DNA of 21,237 nt from JAYRWD01 sp041918255 (GTDB lineage: Bacteria; Patescibacteriota; Dojkabacteria; B142; WJKM01), in contig JAYRWD010000002.1 in NCBI GenBank assembly GCA_041918255.1, forward strand, positions 1 through 21,237, read 5' to 3'. Shown here piece by piece: positions 14,792 to 21,237 of the stretch. A model generated the notes under the pieces. The model made no database searches. It saw only the letters and a list, made by a program, of their open reading frames with translations, and was not told the DNA's origin. How positions within the stretch are numbered: the stretch's first letter is position 1; each line of letters opens with the position of its first letter. Made by a program: the position numbers and the translations under genes.

Positions 14792-15487
14792 ATGAATCAA
14801 AAATCAACAAATAACATCAAGATAGTATCTATCGCGATAGTCATATTAGCTTTGCTCATCTGGAATATCAGACCCCACCTAATTTCATCTTACGAAATCT
14901 TAACAGGGAAAAGGTTGATCATCTATGACGGATCAATATTTGCCGGTGTGCATTACATAGCGGAGCAGGACTACGTAATGCTTAATGAGTCATCATCTTC
15001 CGGACTTCAGTTATATCTCATTGATTTAGAAGCAAACACTGTTAAACAACTAGCACCAGGATTTATGGGAGAAAAAATTATATCAAATGAATCACTTATT
15101 GTTCGTAGCGGCGACGGAAACATTCTCAAACAAATATTTCTATCCCATCCAGAGGAAATTATAGTTGACGGTAACAAATATATCTATTCGAATGATTTTG
15201 ACTACAAAACGACCCATAAATCAACAAATAATAAGCTTTGTCCAAGTAATGAAACCCTCACCGCAGAGCGCCGTCCTTACCAAATAATCTTTAGCAGAAC
15301 AATTGAATCAGTTTTTGTCGAAACTTACAAATATACAAACGAATTACTCGTCAACAAAGACGGGAAGAATATTCTACACTTAAGCACTAAAAGCTCTGAT
15401 CCATCTTGTATTTTAGTCCCAAACAATAAATCAAACTATCTTTACCTAGTCAGCACGCGAAGAATTGAAAGAATATCATATGAATGA
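14792..15487 (+). CDS. Membrane-anchored extracytoplasmic protein, unknown
   Basis: Family not recognised. Residues 9-26 form one hydrophobic helix with a lysine before it, fitting an N-terminal anchor with the remaining ~200 residues outside. That part is rich in short alternating hydrophobic strands (RLIIYDG, LQLYLIDLE, SLIVRSGDG, KYIYSNDF, YLYLVSTRR), the appearance of beta-propeller blades or a beta-sandwich, though too short for a complete propeller. Only two cysteines are present, C150 and C206, possibly a disulfide. The gene is isolated, AT-rich even for this window, and followed by an overlapping micro-ORF (ATGA). The lack of recognisable relatives and the long non-coding flanks suggest a lineage-specific or acquired gene. 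Function unknown. Confidence 0.65.
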   Translation: MNQKSTNNIKIVSIAIVILALLIWNIRPHLISSYEILTGKRLIIYDGSIFAGVHYIAEQDYVMLNESSSSGLQLYLIDLEANTVKQLAPGFMGEKIISNESLIVRSGDGNILKQIFLSHPEEIIVDGNKYIYSNDFDYKTTHKSTNNKLCPSNETLTAERRPYQIIFSRTIESVFVETYKYTNELLVNKDGKNILHLSTKSSDPSCILVPNNKSNYLYLVSTRRIERISYE

Positions 15488-15570
15488 ATATCGTAACAAG
15501 AACTATAATCAGTTCTATGTATGCATTATTATTGGGAGCTCAATTACTCATGGGTAAACGTGGATTCTAA
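15484..15570 (+). CDS. Possible 28-residue hydrophobic micro-protein
   Basis: Its ATG overlaps the stop of the preceding gene (ATGA at 15484-15487), the arrangement used for coupled translation. The peptide begins MNIVTRTIISSMYALLLG and ends MGKRGF: a hydrophobic stretch with a basic C-terminus, as in small membrane peptides. Equally it could be a chance frame or the remnant of a longer gene now broken by stops. Confidence 0.25.
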   Translation: MNIVTRTIISSMYALLLGAQLLMGKRGF

Positions 15571-15938
15571 GCAAGGATCTATCTTATCAGGAAAGCACAT
15601 TCCGTAAGAACAAGATGACGGATTATTTGCCGGATTCCAAAGAAAATCGGATCATATCCTGATTAGCTTGAAAGGATCAACTCTATGGGCAATGTATTTA
15701 GGATCAACTATGAAAAAACTAGAACTGGGCTGATAGCAAACTATCTCAATGCTTCAATCTAAATTTGAGGAGTTCCACAAATAACCACTTGTTGATTCAA
15801 ATACGCGCGTTTGTATATAGTCTTTCTCTGCAACAATATACCCGAGAAATGGGACAAGCGTATACCTATTTCCATAACATTCAGCAGTAACAAAAATTAA
15901 TATTGTTCATTTTGTTATTGGATAAGAGTAAAACAAAT
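15571..15938. other. 368-base spacer, no gene seen
   Basis: Convergent spacer between the unknown membrane protein and the M20 gene. Only very short frames occur. AGGATCAACT is repeated at 15673-15682 and 15700-15709. TAACAAAA (15888-15895) and TTTTGTTA (15910-15917) form an AT-only stem that could be a weak terminator of the minus-strand operon. The stretch may contain decayed coding sequence, but I cannot show this. Confidence 0.5.
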
Positions 15939-17015
15939 TTATACAAATTTTGTCAAAATACACAAACACGTTACTAGACTTTCAATATCCGCGTATTCAT
16001 TATCCTGGTGGTAATATTTCCCCCTTGGTCCGAACTCGACTACTGGGAGTCCTCTCACTGAAAAAAATCTAGCATCGCTCGCGTATGGAGTCTTAGTTAT
16101 CTTTGAATATTTACCTGCATATTTCTTTATCAATGGACGCAGTTTTCGTAAAGCTTTCTTGTAGCCAGTAGACTCCATAATCTCTTTATATGATTTAATT
16201 GACACTGATACGTTTTTCCTTTTATTTAATCGAGTCATCCATTTTTTTACCATCTTCTCAATCTTCCTATTGAAGTAACGAATATCTAGCTCAAAAGAAC
16301 ACATATCAGGTACAAACTGTCCCACAGGTTTATCGATGCCTTTTAATCCAGATTTGAAATTAAAAATGTTTAGTGTAGTATCTTTATCTGACTCCACTAA
16401 TTGCTTCAAATTCGTATAAAGAGCAATTCCAATATTTACAGCATTTTGTCCCTTATTTATTTCAGCCCCATGTGCTTTTTTCCCAGAAACCTTAACGCTA
16501 AGTACATAACCACCTTTTTGTTTTGTAACTATATCAAAATTGGATTCTTCAGTTATGATTGCGAACTTTGGTTTTAGCTTTTCCTTAGCCAAAATATATT
16601 TTGAACCGTCCTTTCCGTCAATTTCTTCATCACTCACAAACATTGCAGCGACCTTTTTATCACTTTTAGTAGCAAAGTACTTCATGAAATACATCATGAC
16701 AGCTACAGAGCCTTTCATATCTATTGCTCCACGTCCATATAGTTTATTACCTTTAATCGTTGGAATGAATTGTTTTTCCTGTCCTGCTACAACATCTATG
16801 TGCCCATTCAAAAGCAAATCTACATCCTTGTATTCATTAGTGTTTGCAATTAGGAGGGATGGGACGCCATTTGATCTATATTTCTTGATAACTAGATCGG
16901 TTCCCTCAAAGTACTTCACAATATATTTGATACAAGCGTCAATCTCGGTAGGTTTATCAAAGGTAGTCTTGAACCTAATCAAATCCGACACAATTTTTGT
17001 GATTTCTTTTTTCAT
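15939..17015 (-). CDS. M20-family metallopeptidase / deacylase (ArgE/DapE/carboxypeptidase type)
   Basis: Two-zinc hydrolase that cleaves an amide next to a free carboxylate. Relatives remove acyl groups from amino acids (ArgE, DapE, aminoacylase) or split dipeptides, including carnosinases that release histidine. Expected residues are present: H72 and D74 in NGHIDVV, bridging D99 in GAIDMKG, catalytic E130 and metal E131 in SDEEIDG, E156 in ITEES, and the C-terminal histidine in YYHQDNEYAD. The lid domain is visible with KKAHGAE and GQNAVNIG around 180-200. At 358 residues the length is normal. The ATG overlaps the stop of the HisRS-like gene by 4 bases (ATGA), which indicates coupled translation and makes a shared pathway very likely. 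It is the last gene of that operon. The substrate is unknown; an acyl- or aminoacyl-histidine derivative would fit the neighbours (inference). Confidence 0.9.
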   Translation of the reverse strand: MKKEITKIVSDLIRFKTTFDKPTEIDACIKYIVKYFEGTDLVIKKYRSNGVPSLLIANTNEYKDVDLLLNGHIDVVAGQEKQFIPTIKGNKLYGRGAIDMKGSVAVMMYFMKYFATKSDKKVAAMFVSDEEIDGKDGSKYILAKEKLKPKFAIITEESNFDIVTKQKGGYVLSVKVSGKKAHGAEINKGQNAVNIGIALYTNLKQLVESDKDTTLNIFNFKSGLKGIDKPVGQFVPDMCSFELDIRYFNRKIEKMVKKWMTRLNKRKNVSVSIKSYKEIMESTGYKKALRKLRPLIKKYAGKYSKITKTPYASDARFFSVRGLPVVEFGPRGKYYHQDNEYADIESLVTCLCILTKFV

Positions 17016-18385
17016 TTTGTACTCTCACAAAAATCTTTCCATGAGAGTGGAAATCCCAGATTATTCTGTACATCGCACCCTGAATACTGGTTAACAGCAT
17101 CAGCAAATCTTGCATTTCCGATTGCCCATCCGACTGCATATGATGTTTCTAGACCTTCTACACCAAGGACTCTCGCAGCGGTTTGAAATACGCCTGGATA
17201 GGAACCGCCACCGGCAATTTCTGTTCTCGTTGTCCGATTAGGTAATATTACATCCGCCTGCATTGTAATATTACCATCATACCCTGGATATCCTCCCCTG
17301 TATTGGCAAGGATCGACTATGACTATGTCTCTCCCGAGTATTCTGTTAAGCACTTGCTTTATATCAATCATTTCCTTATACGCCTCCACAAATTGATCGA
17401 AAACAGTTTGTTCTATGGATCTTTCGGATAAAGCATCCTTCAATAACGTCAGATCATATCGATTTTCACTAATAAGTGTAGATAGGAATGTAAATATCTT
17501 CCCATCCATCGTATTTCCACCTAAATTGCCTAGCTTTTGCTTTGCCTCTGTTATATTGCTATTTTGAAGGGCGCCACCGGCTCTCTTGGCAGCCAAAGCA
17601 TTTAGAACTTGATACCCGAAATATTCAATTTGTTGCAATGTCAAATTCTGGCTCTCTAACAATGGGACAATGGTATTCATATAACCCCCAACTCGAATTT
17701 TAATAGCATCTATAGGTACTCCGCCTGCTATCAATGCCTGAACAAGCAGATAAGTAGAATAAGCGTCCATTTTAGCTTGATTCCCTTTCACTTCAATAGG
17801 CTCATAGCCTAGTCGTGCAGATACTAATTCTGTGTCTGTTTGAGTAAACCAGGGATAACGAATCCTGCCTGATTCCGCCTCAACTTCTTGTCTTAAGCAT
17901 GGCTGAACCCCTCCAACAACTACAGGATTGCCTTTGGCTCGTGATAAAGCTTCTTCGATAGCTCTCACATTTGCCAGAGGTGGACATATGCTACTTCTAG
18001 ATCCATATGCTATTGCATTTTCTCCTAGTTGATCAGTCACAGCATATACATCCTCCGAGGGGTTTACAAAGGTTTTACCTTCTCCCATGAACTTCGCAGC
18101 ATATGCCTGAAACTCCTCTGGAGAAAGCAAAACTTGAGGAGGTAATTGTACACTTGGTAAACCAGATAGGCTAGTAACAGTCTGAAATACTGTCATTCCC
18201 AATACAGCTTCAGATTGTTGAATCAGTTCTGATGCCTTAACCATTAAATCTCCTATATTAGTCACGCGTGAGTCGGGAGAAGGTATGAGTCTTCCATCTC
18301 CTACTAGTGCATACAATATTTCGTTTCCCGTAAGCCCAAACCTTTTGAGCTGCATATTAAATGGTTGTTCTGGAAATGGTGACAT
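17012..18385 (-). CDS. HisRS-like class II synthetase core without anticodon domain
   Basis: I read this as a histidyl-tRNA synthetase/HisZ-type paralog. Class II motif 2 is recognisable at about 158-186: GGVQPCLRQE with R165 and E167, then PWFTQTDTEL with F180, Q182 and E186, the counterpart of FRHE...FHQ in HisRS. The region VDPCQYRGGYPGYDG at 357-371 parallels the RGLDYY segment. Motif 3 follows as IAGGGSYPGVF at 390-400 and SYAVGWAIGNARF at 415-427, with R426 at the class II arginine position. The protein ends 30 residues later, so no C-terminal anticodon-binding domain exists. The HisRS segment TLRPEGTA is replaced by AYGSRSS near 127-132, so the amino-acid pocket has changed. It has a long N-terminal extension. 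It sits 9 bases after the nitroreductase gene and overlaps the M20 gene by 4. Likely roles are amino-acid activation without tRNA charging, or a regulatory subunit. The family call is by motif only. Confidence 0.6.
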   Translation of the reverse strand: MSPFPEQPFNMQLKRFGLTGNEILYALVGDGRLIPSPDSRVTNIGDLMVKASELIQQSEAVLGMTVFQTVTSLSGLPSVQLPPQVLLSPEEFQAYAAKFMGEGKTFVNPSEDVYAVTDQLGENAIAYGSRSSICPPLANVRAIEEALSRAKGNPVVVGGVQPCLRQEVEAESGRIRYPWFTQTDTELVSARLGYEPIEVKGNQAKMDAYSTYLLVQALIAGGVPIDAIKIRVGGYMNTIVPLLESQNLTLQQIEYFGYQVLNALAAKRAGGALQNSNITEAKQKLGNLGGNTMDGKIFTFLSTLISENRYDLTLLKDALSERSIEQTVFDQFVEAYKEMIDIKQVLNRILGRDIVIVDPCQYRGGYPGYDGNITMQADVILPNRTTRTEIAGGGSYPGVFQTAARVLGVEGLETSYAVGWAIGNARFADAVNQYSGCDVQNNLGFPLSWKDFCESTK

Positions 18386-18394
18386 AGTATAAAT

Positions 18395-19030
18395 CTAATA
18401 AATAAACTTACTAATTTCGGACAGTTTATTTCTCTTGGGTTTCACTAACTCCCCCTGTGGGTAACCAAGTGGCATAAATACCCTAGGCTCCCAATTTTGA
18501 TTCCAATCCACACCATAACGCGAAAGCAATATTCTTAATTCTTCCTTTACATACATAGCCGAGCAGATCCAAGCGCTCCCAATTCCTAAACTCCAAGCGG
18601 CAAGCATAATCGAACAAGCCGCATTTGCAACTGATTCTTCTTCTTTGATGTTCAATCTATCGGACATTGCCTCCTGATATTGTTGGTCAGAATCCCTGAT
18701 AACCAGAATAGTCACTGGAGCATCAAGAATAATTCTGTCGTTTGAGTTAACATAAGATCTGCCCTCAATCATTTTTCTTTTCTCGTCCTCATTCCAGTTT
18801 TCAAATTGCTTTTCCCTTGCTTTGTTTGTTGCTCTGACAATTTCCTCTTTCAATAATTGGTTCCGAATGACAATGAAATACCAAGGTTGTCTATTTTTCG
18901 CAGAAGGAGCAGCCTGGGCAGCCCTTAGTATCTTTTGCACTTCTCTATCAAAGACTTGTTTGGTCACATCAAAAGTCCTGCAACAGGTTCTCTCTACTAT
19001 TGTTTTTATTAAGTCTTCATTACGTTTCAT
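18395..19030 (-). CDS. Nitroreductase-family FMN oxidoreductase
   Basis: FMN-dependent oxidoreductase of the nitroreductase superfamily, whose members reduce nitro groups, quinones and enones, or act as dehydrogenases in natural-product pathways. The start region TCCRTF resembles the FMN-binding RxSxRxF. AAPSAKNRQPWYFIVI at about 39-54 is the conserved phosphate and flavin contact. ANAACSIMLAAWSLGIGSAW at about 135-154 forms the dimer helix, and MPLGYPQGELVKPKR near 190-204 is the usual C-terminal signature. The length of 211 residues is normal. The ATG overlaps the HAL-like stop (ATGA at 19027-19030), so translation is coupled and the enzyme probably acts on the lyase product or a later intermediate. 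A weak GGAAAG lies upstream of the start. The electron acceptor and substrate cannot be inferred. Confidence 0.9.
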   Translation of the reverse strand: MKRNEDLIKTIVERTCCRTFDVTKQVFDREVQKILRAAQAAPSAKNRQPWYFIVIRNQLLKEEIVRATNKAREKQFENWNEDEKRKMIEGRSYVNSNDRIILDAPVTILVIRDSDQQYQEAMSDRLNIKEEESVANAACSIMLAAWSLGIGSAWICSAMYVKEELRILLSRYGVDWNQNWEPRVFMPLGYPQGELVKPKRNKLSEISKFIY

Positions 19031-20562
19031 TTCATCTTTCCAATAACAGACTCTGCAATTTCAAGAACTTTTCCACTTCTAACTAAAGGCACTATTTTTT
19101 CAATATCCTCGTAAAAAGCTCGATCTTCAGTTACCTCTCGACTGACGCTTCTAACTTCCTTATATATAGCCTCAAATACCGGCGATGGTTTTAACGGTTT
19201 TCTAAACTCATAAGCCTGGCAATTTGCAAGTAATTGAATCCCAAGAACTGCTTCGGTATTCCTTATAATTTCAGTTGCTTTTCTAGCTGCTATTGTTCCA
19301 AATGACACGTGGTCTTCTTGATTAGCTGACACAGGAATCGAATCCACACTTGCCGGACTAGCTAATATTTTATTTTCCGAAACAAGGGCCGCTTGGGTAT
19401 ATTGTGAGATCATCAGTCCCGAATCCAATCCAGCACTCTTTACAAGAAATGCAGGCAAATCTCCGGAACATGCAGGATCCATTAGATTATTTGTTTGACG
19501 TTCAGCAAGAGAACCAAGGTCTGTGATTAAAATTCCCAGGAGATCTTGAGAATAGCCAATAGGTGCGCCGTGGAAATTAGCACCGGTTAGGCATATCTTC
19601 TCTTTTGTAAAAAATATGGGATTATCGGCCACGGCATTCATCTCTGTCTCCGTTGTCTTTCGAATATACTCCAGCGCATCTCTAATCGCACCAACTACTT
19701 GAGGCACAGATCTAAGAGAATATGCATTTTGGACATTTTTCTTTTTCTGCTTCATTATTTCGCTGCCGCTTAGAATCTTTCTAATATTTTCAGCAGAGAT
19801 ATTCTGACCCACATAGCCCTTTACTTCGTTGTAAGCCTTGCTGTATGCGGATTCTACACAATTTAGAATATCTATAGTCATGCTGCCAATTATTTCTGCT
19901 TGTTTAACAAGCCTTTCTGCGTCATAAACATTAAACGTAGCAATTGCAGACATGTATTGCGTCCCATTCATGATTGCCAGTCCTTCTCGGTAAGCCAATT
20001 TCAAAATCCTTACCCCAGCTTTGTTCATGGCTTCCATTCCAGATAAAATCTCTCCTTTGTAGTATGCTTTTCCCTCACCGATCGCTACAAGACCCATCTG
20101 TGAAAGTGGGGCGAGATCGCCCGAAGTCCCCACTGACCCTTTTGAATAGAAAATTGGAATTACCCCTTTGTTCAACATTTCAACGAAAGTTTCAAAGAGT
20201 TTTGGTCTCACCCCCGAGTACCCTTTCGCAAAAAGATTTGTACGAAGTAATAAAGATGCTTTAGCAACATCATAGGGTACAGGTTCTCCATAACCCGAAG
20301 CGTGGGCACGAAGCATTCTGGTCGACAATTCCCCTGCTTTCTCCTTTGATATAAGCACATTTCCAAAACCTCCAATGCCTGTGTTTAACCCGTACATAAT
20401 GTCTCCTCGTTCCAACATTTTGCCAATTGCATCCCAATTATCTTGAACGGCTTTTTCAGCGGTCTTAGATACAGAGACTTTTGTACCTTCACGGGCTATA
20501 TCCACAACATCTTCAATTGTAATGTCATTGCCGTTAAGTACGATCTCCCTTTTGCCCTGCAT
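19027..20562 (-). CDS. Histidine ammonia-lyase-like MIO enzyme (lyase or aminomutase)
   Basis: MIO enzymes remove ammonia from histidine, tyrosine or phenylalanine, or shift the amino group to make beta-amino acids. The 511 residues match HutH in length. Visible features are catalytic Y57 in YGLNTGIGGFG, the MIO triad T146-S147-G148 in GSVGTSGDLAPLS, N199 in MNGTQ, Y281 and R284 in NAYSLRSVPQ, and the C-terminal block SANQEDHVSFG. Substrate-selecting positions are histidine-type: H87 in RAHASGYG, where HutH has SH and TAL or PAL have HL or FL, and QED at 415-417. The MIO triad begins with Thr instead of the usual Ala; Thr-Ser-Gly is known in a few active relatives. No hutU, hutI or hutG is nearby, so simple histidine catabolism is unlikely here. 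It is the first gene of the coupled set, 100 bases after yerC, with no Shine-Dalgarno sequence. Confidence 0.88.
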   Translation of the reverse strand: MQGKREIVLNGNDITIEDVVDIAREGTKVSVSKTAEKAVQDNWDAIGKMLERGDIMYGLNTGIGGFGNVLISKEKAGELSTRMLRAHASGYGEPVPYDVAKASLLLRTNLFAKGYSGVRPKLFETFVEMLNKGVIPIFYSKGSVGTSGDLAPLSQMGLVAIGEGKAYYKGEILSGMEAMNKAGVRILKLAYREGLAIMNGTQYMSAIATFNVYDAERLVKQAEIIGSMTIDILNCVESAYSKAYNEVKGYVGQNISAENIRKILSGSEIMKQKKKNVQNAYSLRSVPQVVGAIRDALEYIRKTTETEMNAVADNPIFFTKEKICLTGANFHGAPIGYSQDLLGILITDLGSLAERQTNNLMDPACSGDLPAFLVKSAGLDSGLMISQYTQAALVSENKILASPASVDSIPVSANQEDHVSFGTIAARKATEIIRNTEAVLGIQLLANCQAYEFRKPLKPSPVFEAIYKEVRSVSREVTEDRAFYEDIEKIVPLVRSGKVLEIAESVIGKMK

Positions 20563-20582
20563 GATAAAGAAATAATAAAATT

Positions 20583-20630
20583 AAATCAGAAAAACCCGCA
20601 CGAAGCTGGTTTTCAAAGATTAACTGATTT
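20583..20630 (-). terminator. Two-tier hairpin between yerC and the HAL-like gene
   Basis: The inner stem AAAACC-C-GC (20591-20599) pairs with GC-T-GGTTTT (20605-20613) around a 5-base loop with one mismatch. On the minus strand it is followed by a T-rich tract, so it can work as an intrinsic terminator. The outer arms AAATCAG (20583-20589) and CTGATTT (20624-20630) pair perfectly and could form a larger or competing structure. It lies 33 bases after the yerC stop and 20 before the HAL-like ATG. Confidence 0.6.
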
Positions 20631-20662
20631 TATTTGTGTGAAGAGAAGATAATCAAAATCAA

Positions 20663-21007
20663 TTAATCGCTGGAAGCCAGCTTAACTTGATTTTGATGGT
20701 GATGGTTTATATTTATCTTAGAAGTTTTTATTCTATCGAGAACAAGCCTATATCCATTCATTCCACGCTTTAGCCATTGATTTACTCTCGTTACAGTAGC
20801 AATACTTACTCCAGTTTCTTGGGATACTTGTCTTTGAGGTTTGCCTTTATTCAATTCAACTGCTACTGCAAATCTACCTGCAAATTCTTCAATCTCAGAT
20901 TCCGTCATGAGGTCACGGCAAAATCTTGCAACTTCGTCCACAGTTCGAAGCTGCAAAAATGCCTCAAATAATTCTTTTGTTTTTTTATTCCGCCATTTAT
21001 TATTCAT
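20663..21007 (-). CDS. YerC/YecD-family TrpR-like repressor (HisR type)
   Basis: Small DNA-binding regulator of the TrpR superfamily. The 114 residues include the helical dimerisation part at about 8-55 (with DLMTESEIEEFAGRFAVAVEL) and a helix-turn-helix at about 58-80, QRQVSQETGVSIATVTRVNQWLK, which matches the YerC/YecD family well. Members in Gram-positive bacteria, called HisR, have been proposed from comparative genomics to control histidine genes; TrpR itself responds to tryptophan. The C-terminal tail holds HHH and is otherwise polar. The gene is upstream of, and in line with, the HAL-like operon. Its promoter has a palindrome over the -10 box, suggesting self-repression, and the transcript is predicted to be leaderless. 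Control of the downstream genes by histidine or a derivative is inference. Confidence 0.88.
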   Translation of the reverse strand: MNNKWRNKKTKELFEAFLQLRTVDEVARFCRDLMTESEIEEFAGRFAVAVELNKGKPQRQVSQETGVSIATVTRVNQWLKRGMNGYRLVLDRIKTSKININHHHQNQVKLASSD

Positions 21008-21011
21008 AGGT

Positions 21012-21042
21012 GTATTATTGCATTAATACGCTAATATGTCAA
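21012..21042 (-). promoter_or_regulatory. yerC promoter with overlapping palindrome; predicted leaderless start
   Basis: On the minus strand, TTGACA (21042-21037), a 17-base spacer and AATAAT (21019-21014) form a strong promoter. The predicted first transcribed base falls on the A of the ATG at 21007. The perfect inverted repeat GTATTA-N6-TAATAC (21012-21029) covers the -10 box and part of the spacer, as expected of an autoregulatory operator. Confidence 0.7.
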
Positions 21043-21097
21043 GCTTCACACAACGCCAAATTTTCACCTTATTATATATAGAATTAACATTTAACAT

Positions 21098-21136
21098 GAA
21101 ACTCCACGGACTCCGCTACGCTTCATTCGTGGTTTC
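21098..21136. repeat. REP-like hairpin
   Basis: GAAAC (21098-21102) and CACG (21105-21108) pair with CGTG (21128-21131) and GTTTC (21132-21136), with a two-base bulge and a 19-base loop rich in CCGC and ACGC. No T-run follows on either strand. The rest of 21043-21237 shows no gene, only a pyrimidine-rich tract. Confidence 0.4.
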
Positions 21137-21237
21137 TAGCTCCGCATACACTGCGTGTCCTTTTTCCTCATTCTCTTGATCTCTTATATATCTCCTGTTT
21201 ACTTTCTCATTCTTCCCTACTGTACTGACGAAATATC

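Noticed and set aside
15571..15938. Possible pseudogene in the spacer
   Set aside because: Several short frames occur, but none resembles a neighbour or known family well enough to claim decay.
16540..17094. 184-codon frame on the plus strand
   Set aside because: Antisense to the well-supported M20 and HisRS-like genes; its hydrophobic look comes from reading charged codons in reverse.
19027..20562. Assigning hutH and a histidine degradation pathway
   Set aside because: The enzyme looks histidine-type, but no urocanase, imidazolonepropionase or formimidoglutamase gene is nearby, and aminomutases share the same motifs.
21096..21179. 27-residue plus-strand frame starting MKLHGLRYAS
   Set aside because: Coincides with a hairpin repeat, has no promoter or start signal, and its composition does not look like protein.

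Overview
The window is an AT-rich bacterial chromosome segment with about twenty real genes and no phage, insertion-sequence or CRISPR content. The small tightly packed genes, a stand-alone YerC/YecD-type TrpR relative, an EndoQ-like nuclease beside a UvrD helicase, short exported coiled-coil proteins of unknown family, and the near-absence of Shine-Dalgarno sequences suggest a Patescibacteria/CPR-type organism. That placement is inference. TGA is used as a stop (for example in the ATGA overlaps at 19027 and 17012), which argues against the lineages that recode UGA as glycine.

Left part, all minus strand (4595 down to the left edge): one operon-like run of EndoQ-like PHP nuclease, UvrD-type helicase, CYTH protein, DgkA-type lipid kinase and the N-terminal part of metK, with gaps of 6, 6, 9 and 28 bases. 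It combines DNA repair, lipid carrier phosphorylation and SAM synthesis. A 500-base gene-free stretch with decayed palindromic repeats follows, then a plus-strand Nudix hydrolase with an N-terminal winged-helix-like region.

Middle part (5813-12021), minus strand: a CaCA-type cation exchanger, a membrane glycosyltransferase with a QxxRW motif, a very short MscL channel, an ABC exporter with fused domains, and two small surface or membrane proteins. Two clear intrinsic terminators separate these units. On the plus strand (12282-13463) lie an S51-family peptidase and a cold-shock protein with a good promoter, a long leader and a bidirectional terminator. A RimK-like ATP-grasp protein faces them. 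A membrane-anchored protein of unknown family, with a possible overlapping micro-ORF, follows on the plus strand.

Right part (15939-21007), minus strand: the most unusual region. A YerC/HisR-type repressor gene, predicted leaderless with a palindrome over its -10 box, precedes a tightly coupled set of histidine ammonia-lyase-like MIO enzyme, FMN nitroreductase-family protein, HisRS-like class II synthetase core without an anticodon-binding domain, and M20 metallopeptidase. Three of these five families have ties to histidine, yet no hut degradation genes (hutU, hutI, hutG) or his biosynthesis genes are visible. I propose it is an uncharacterised pathway that makes, activates or attaches a histidine-derived molecule. 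The precedent is EpmB/EpmA, where an aminomutase and a synthetase paralog together modify EF-P. The family calls rest on motifs read by eye; the joint function is inference.
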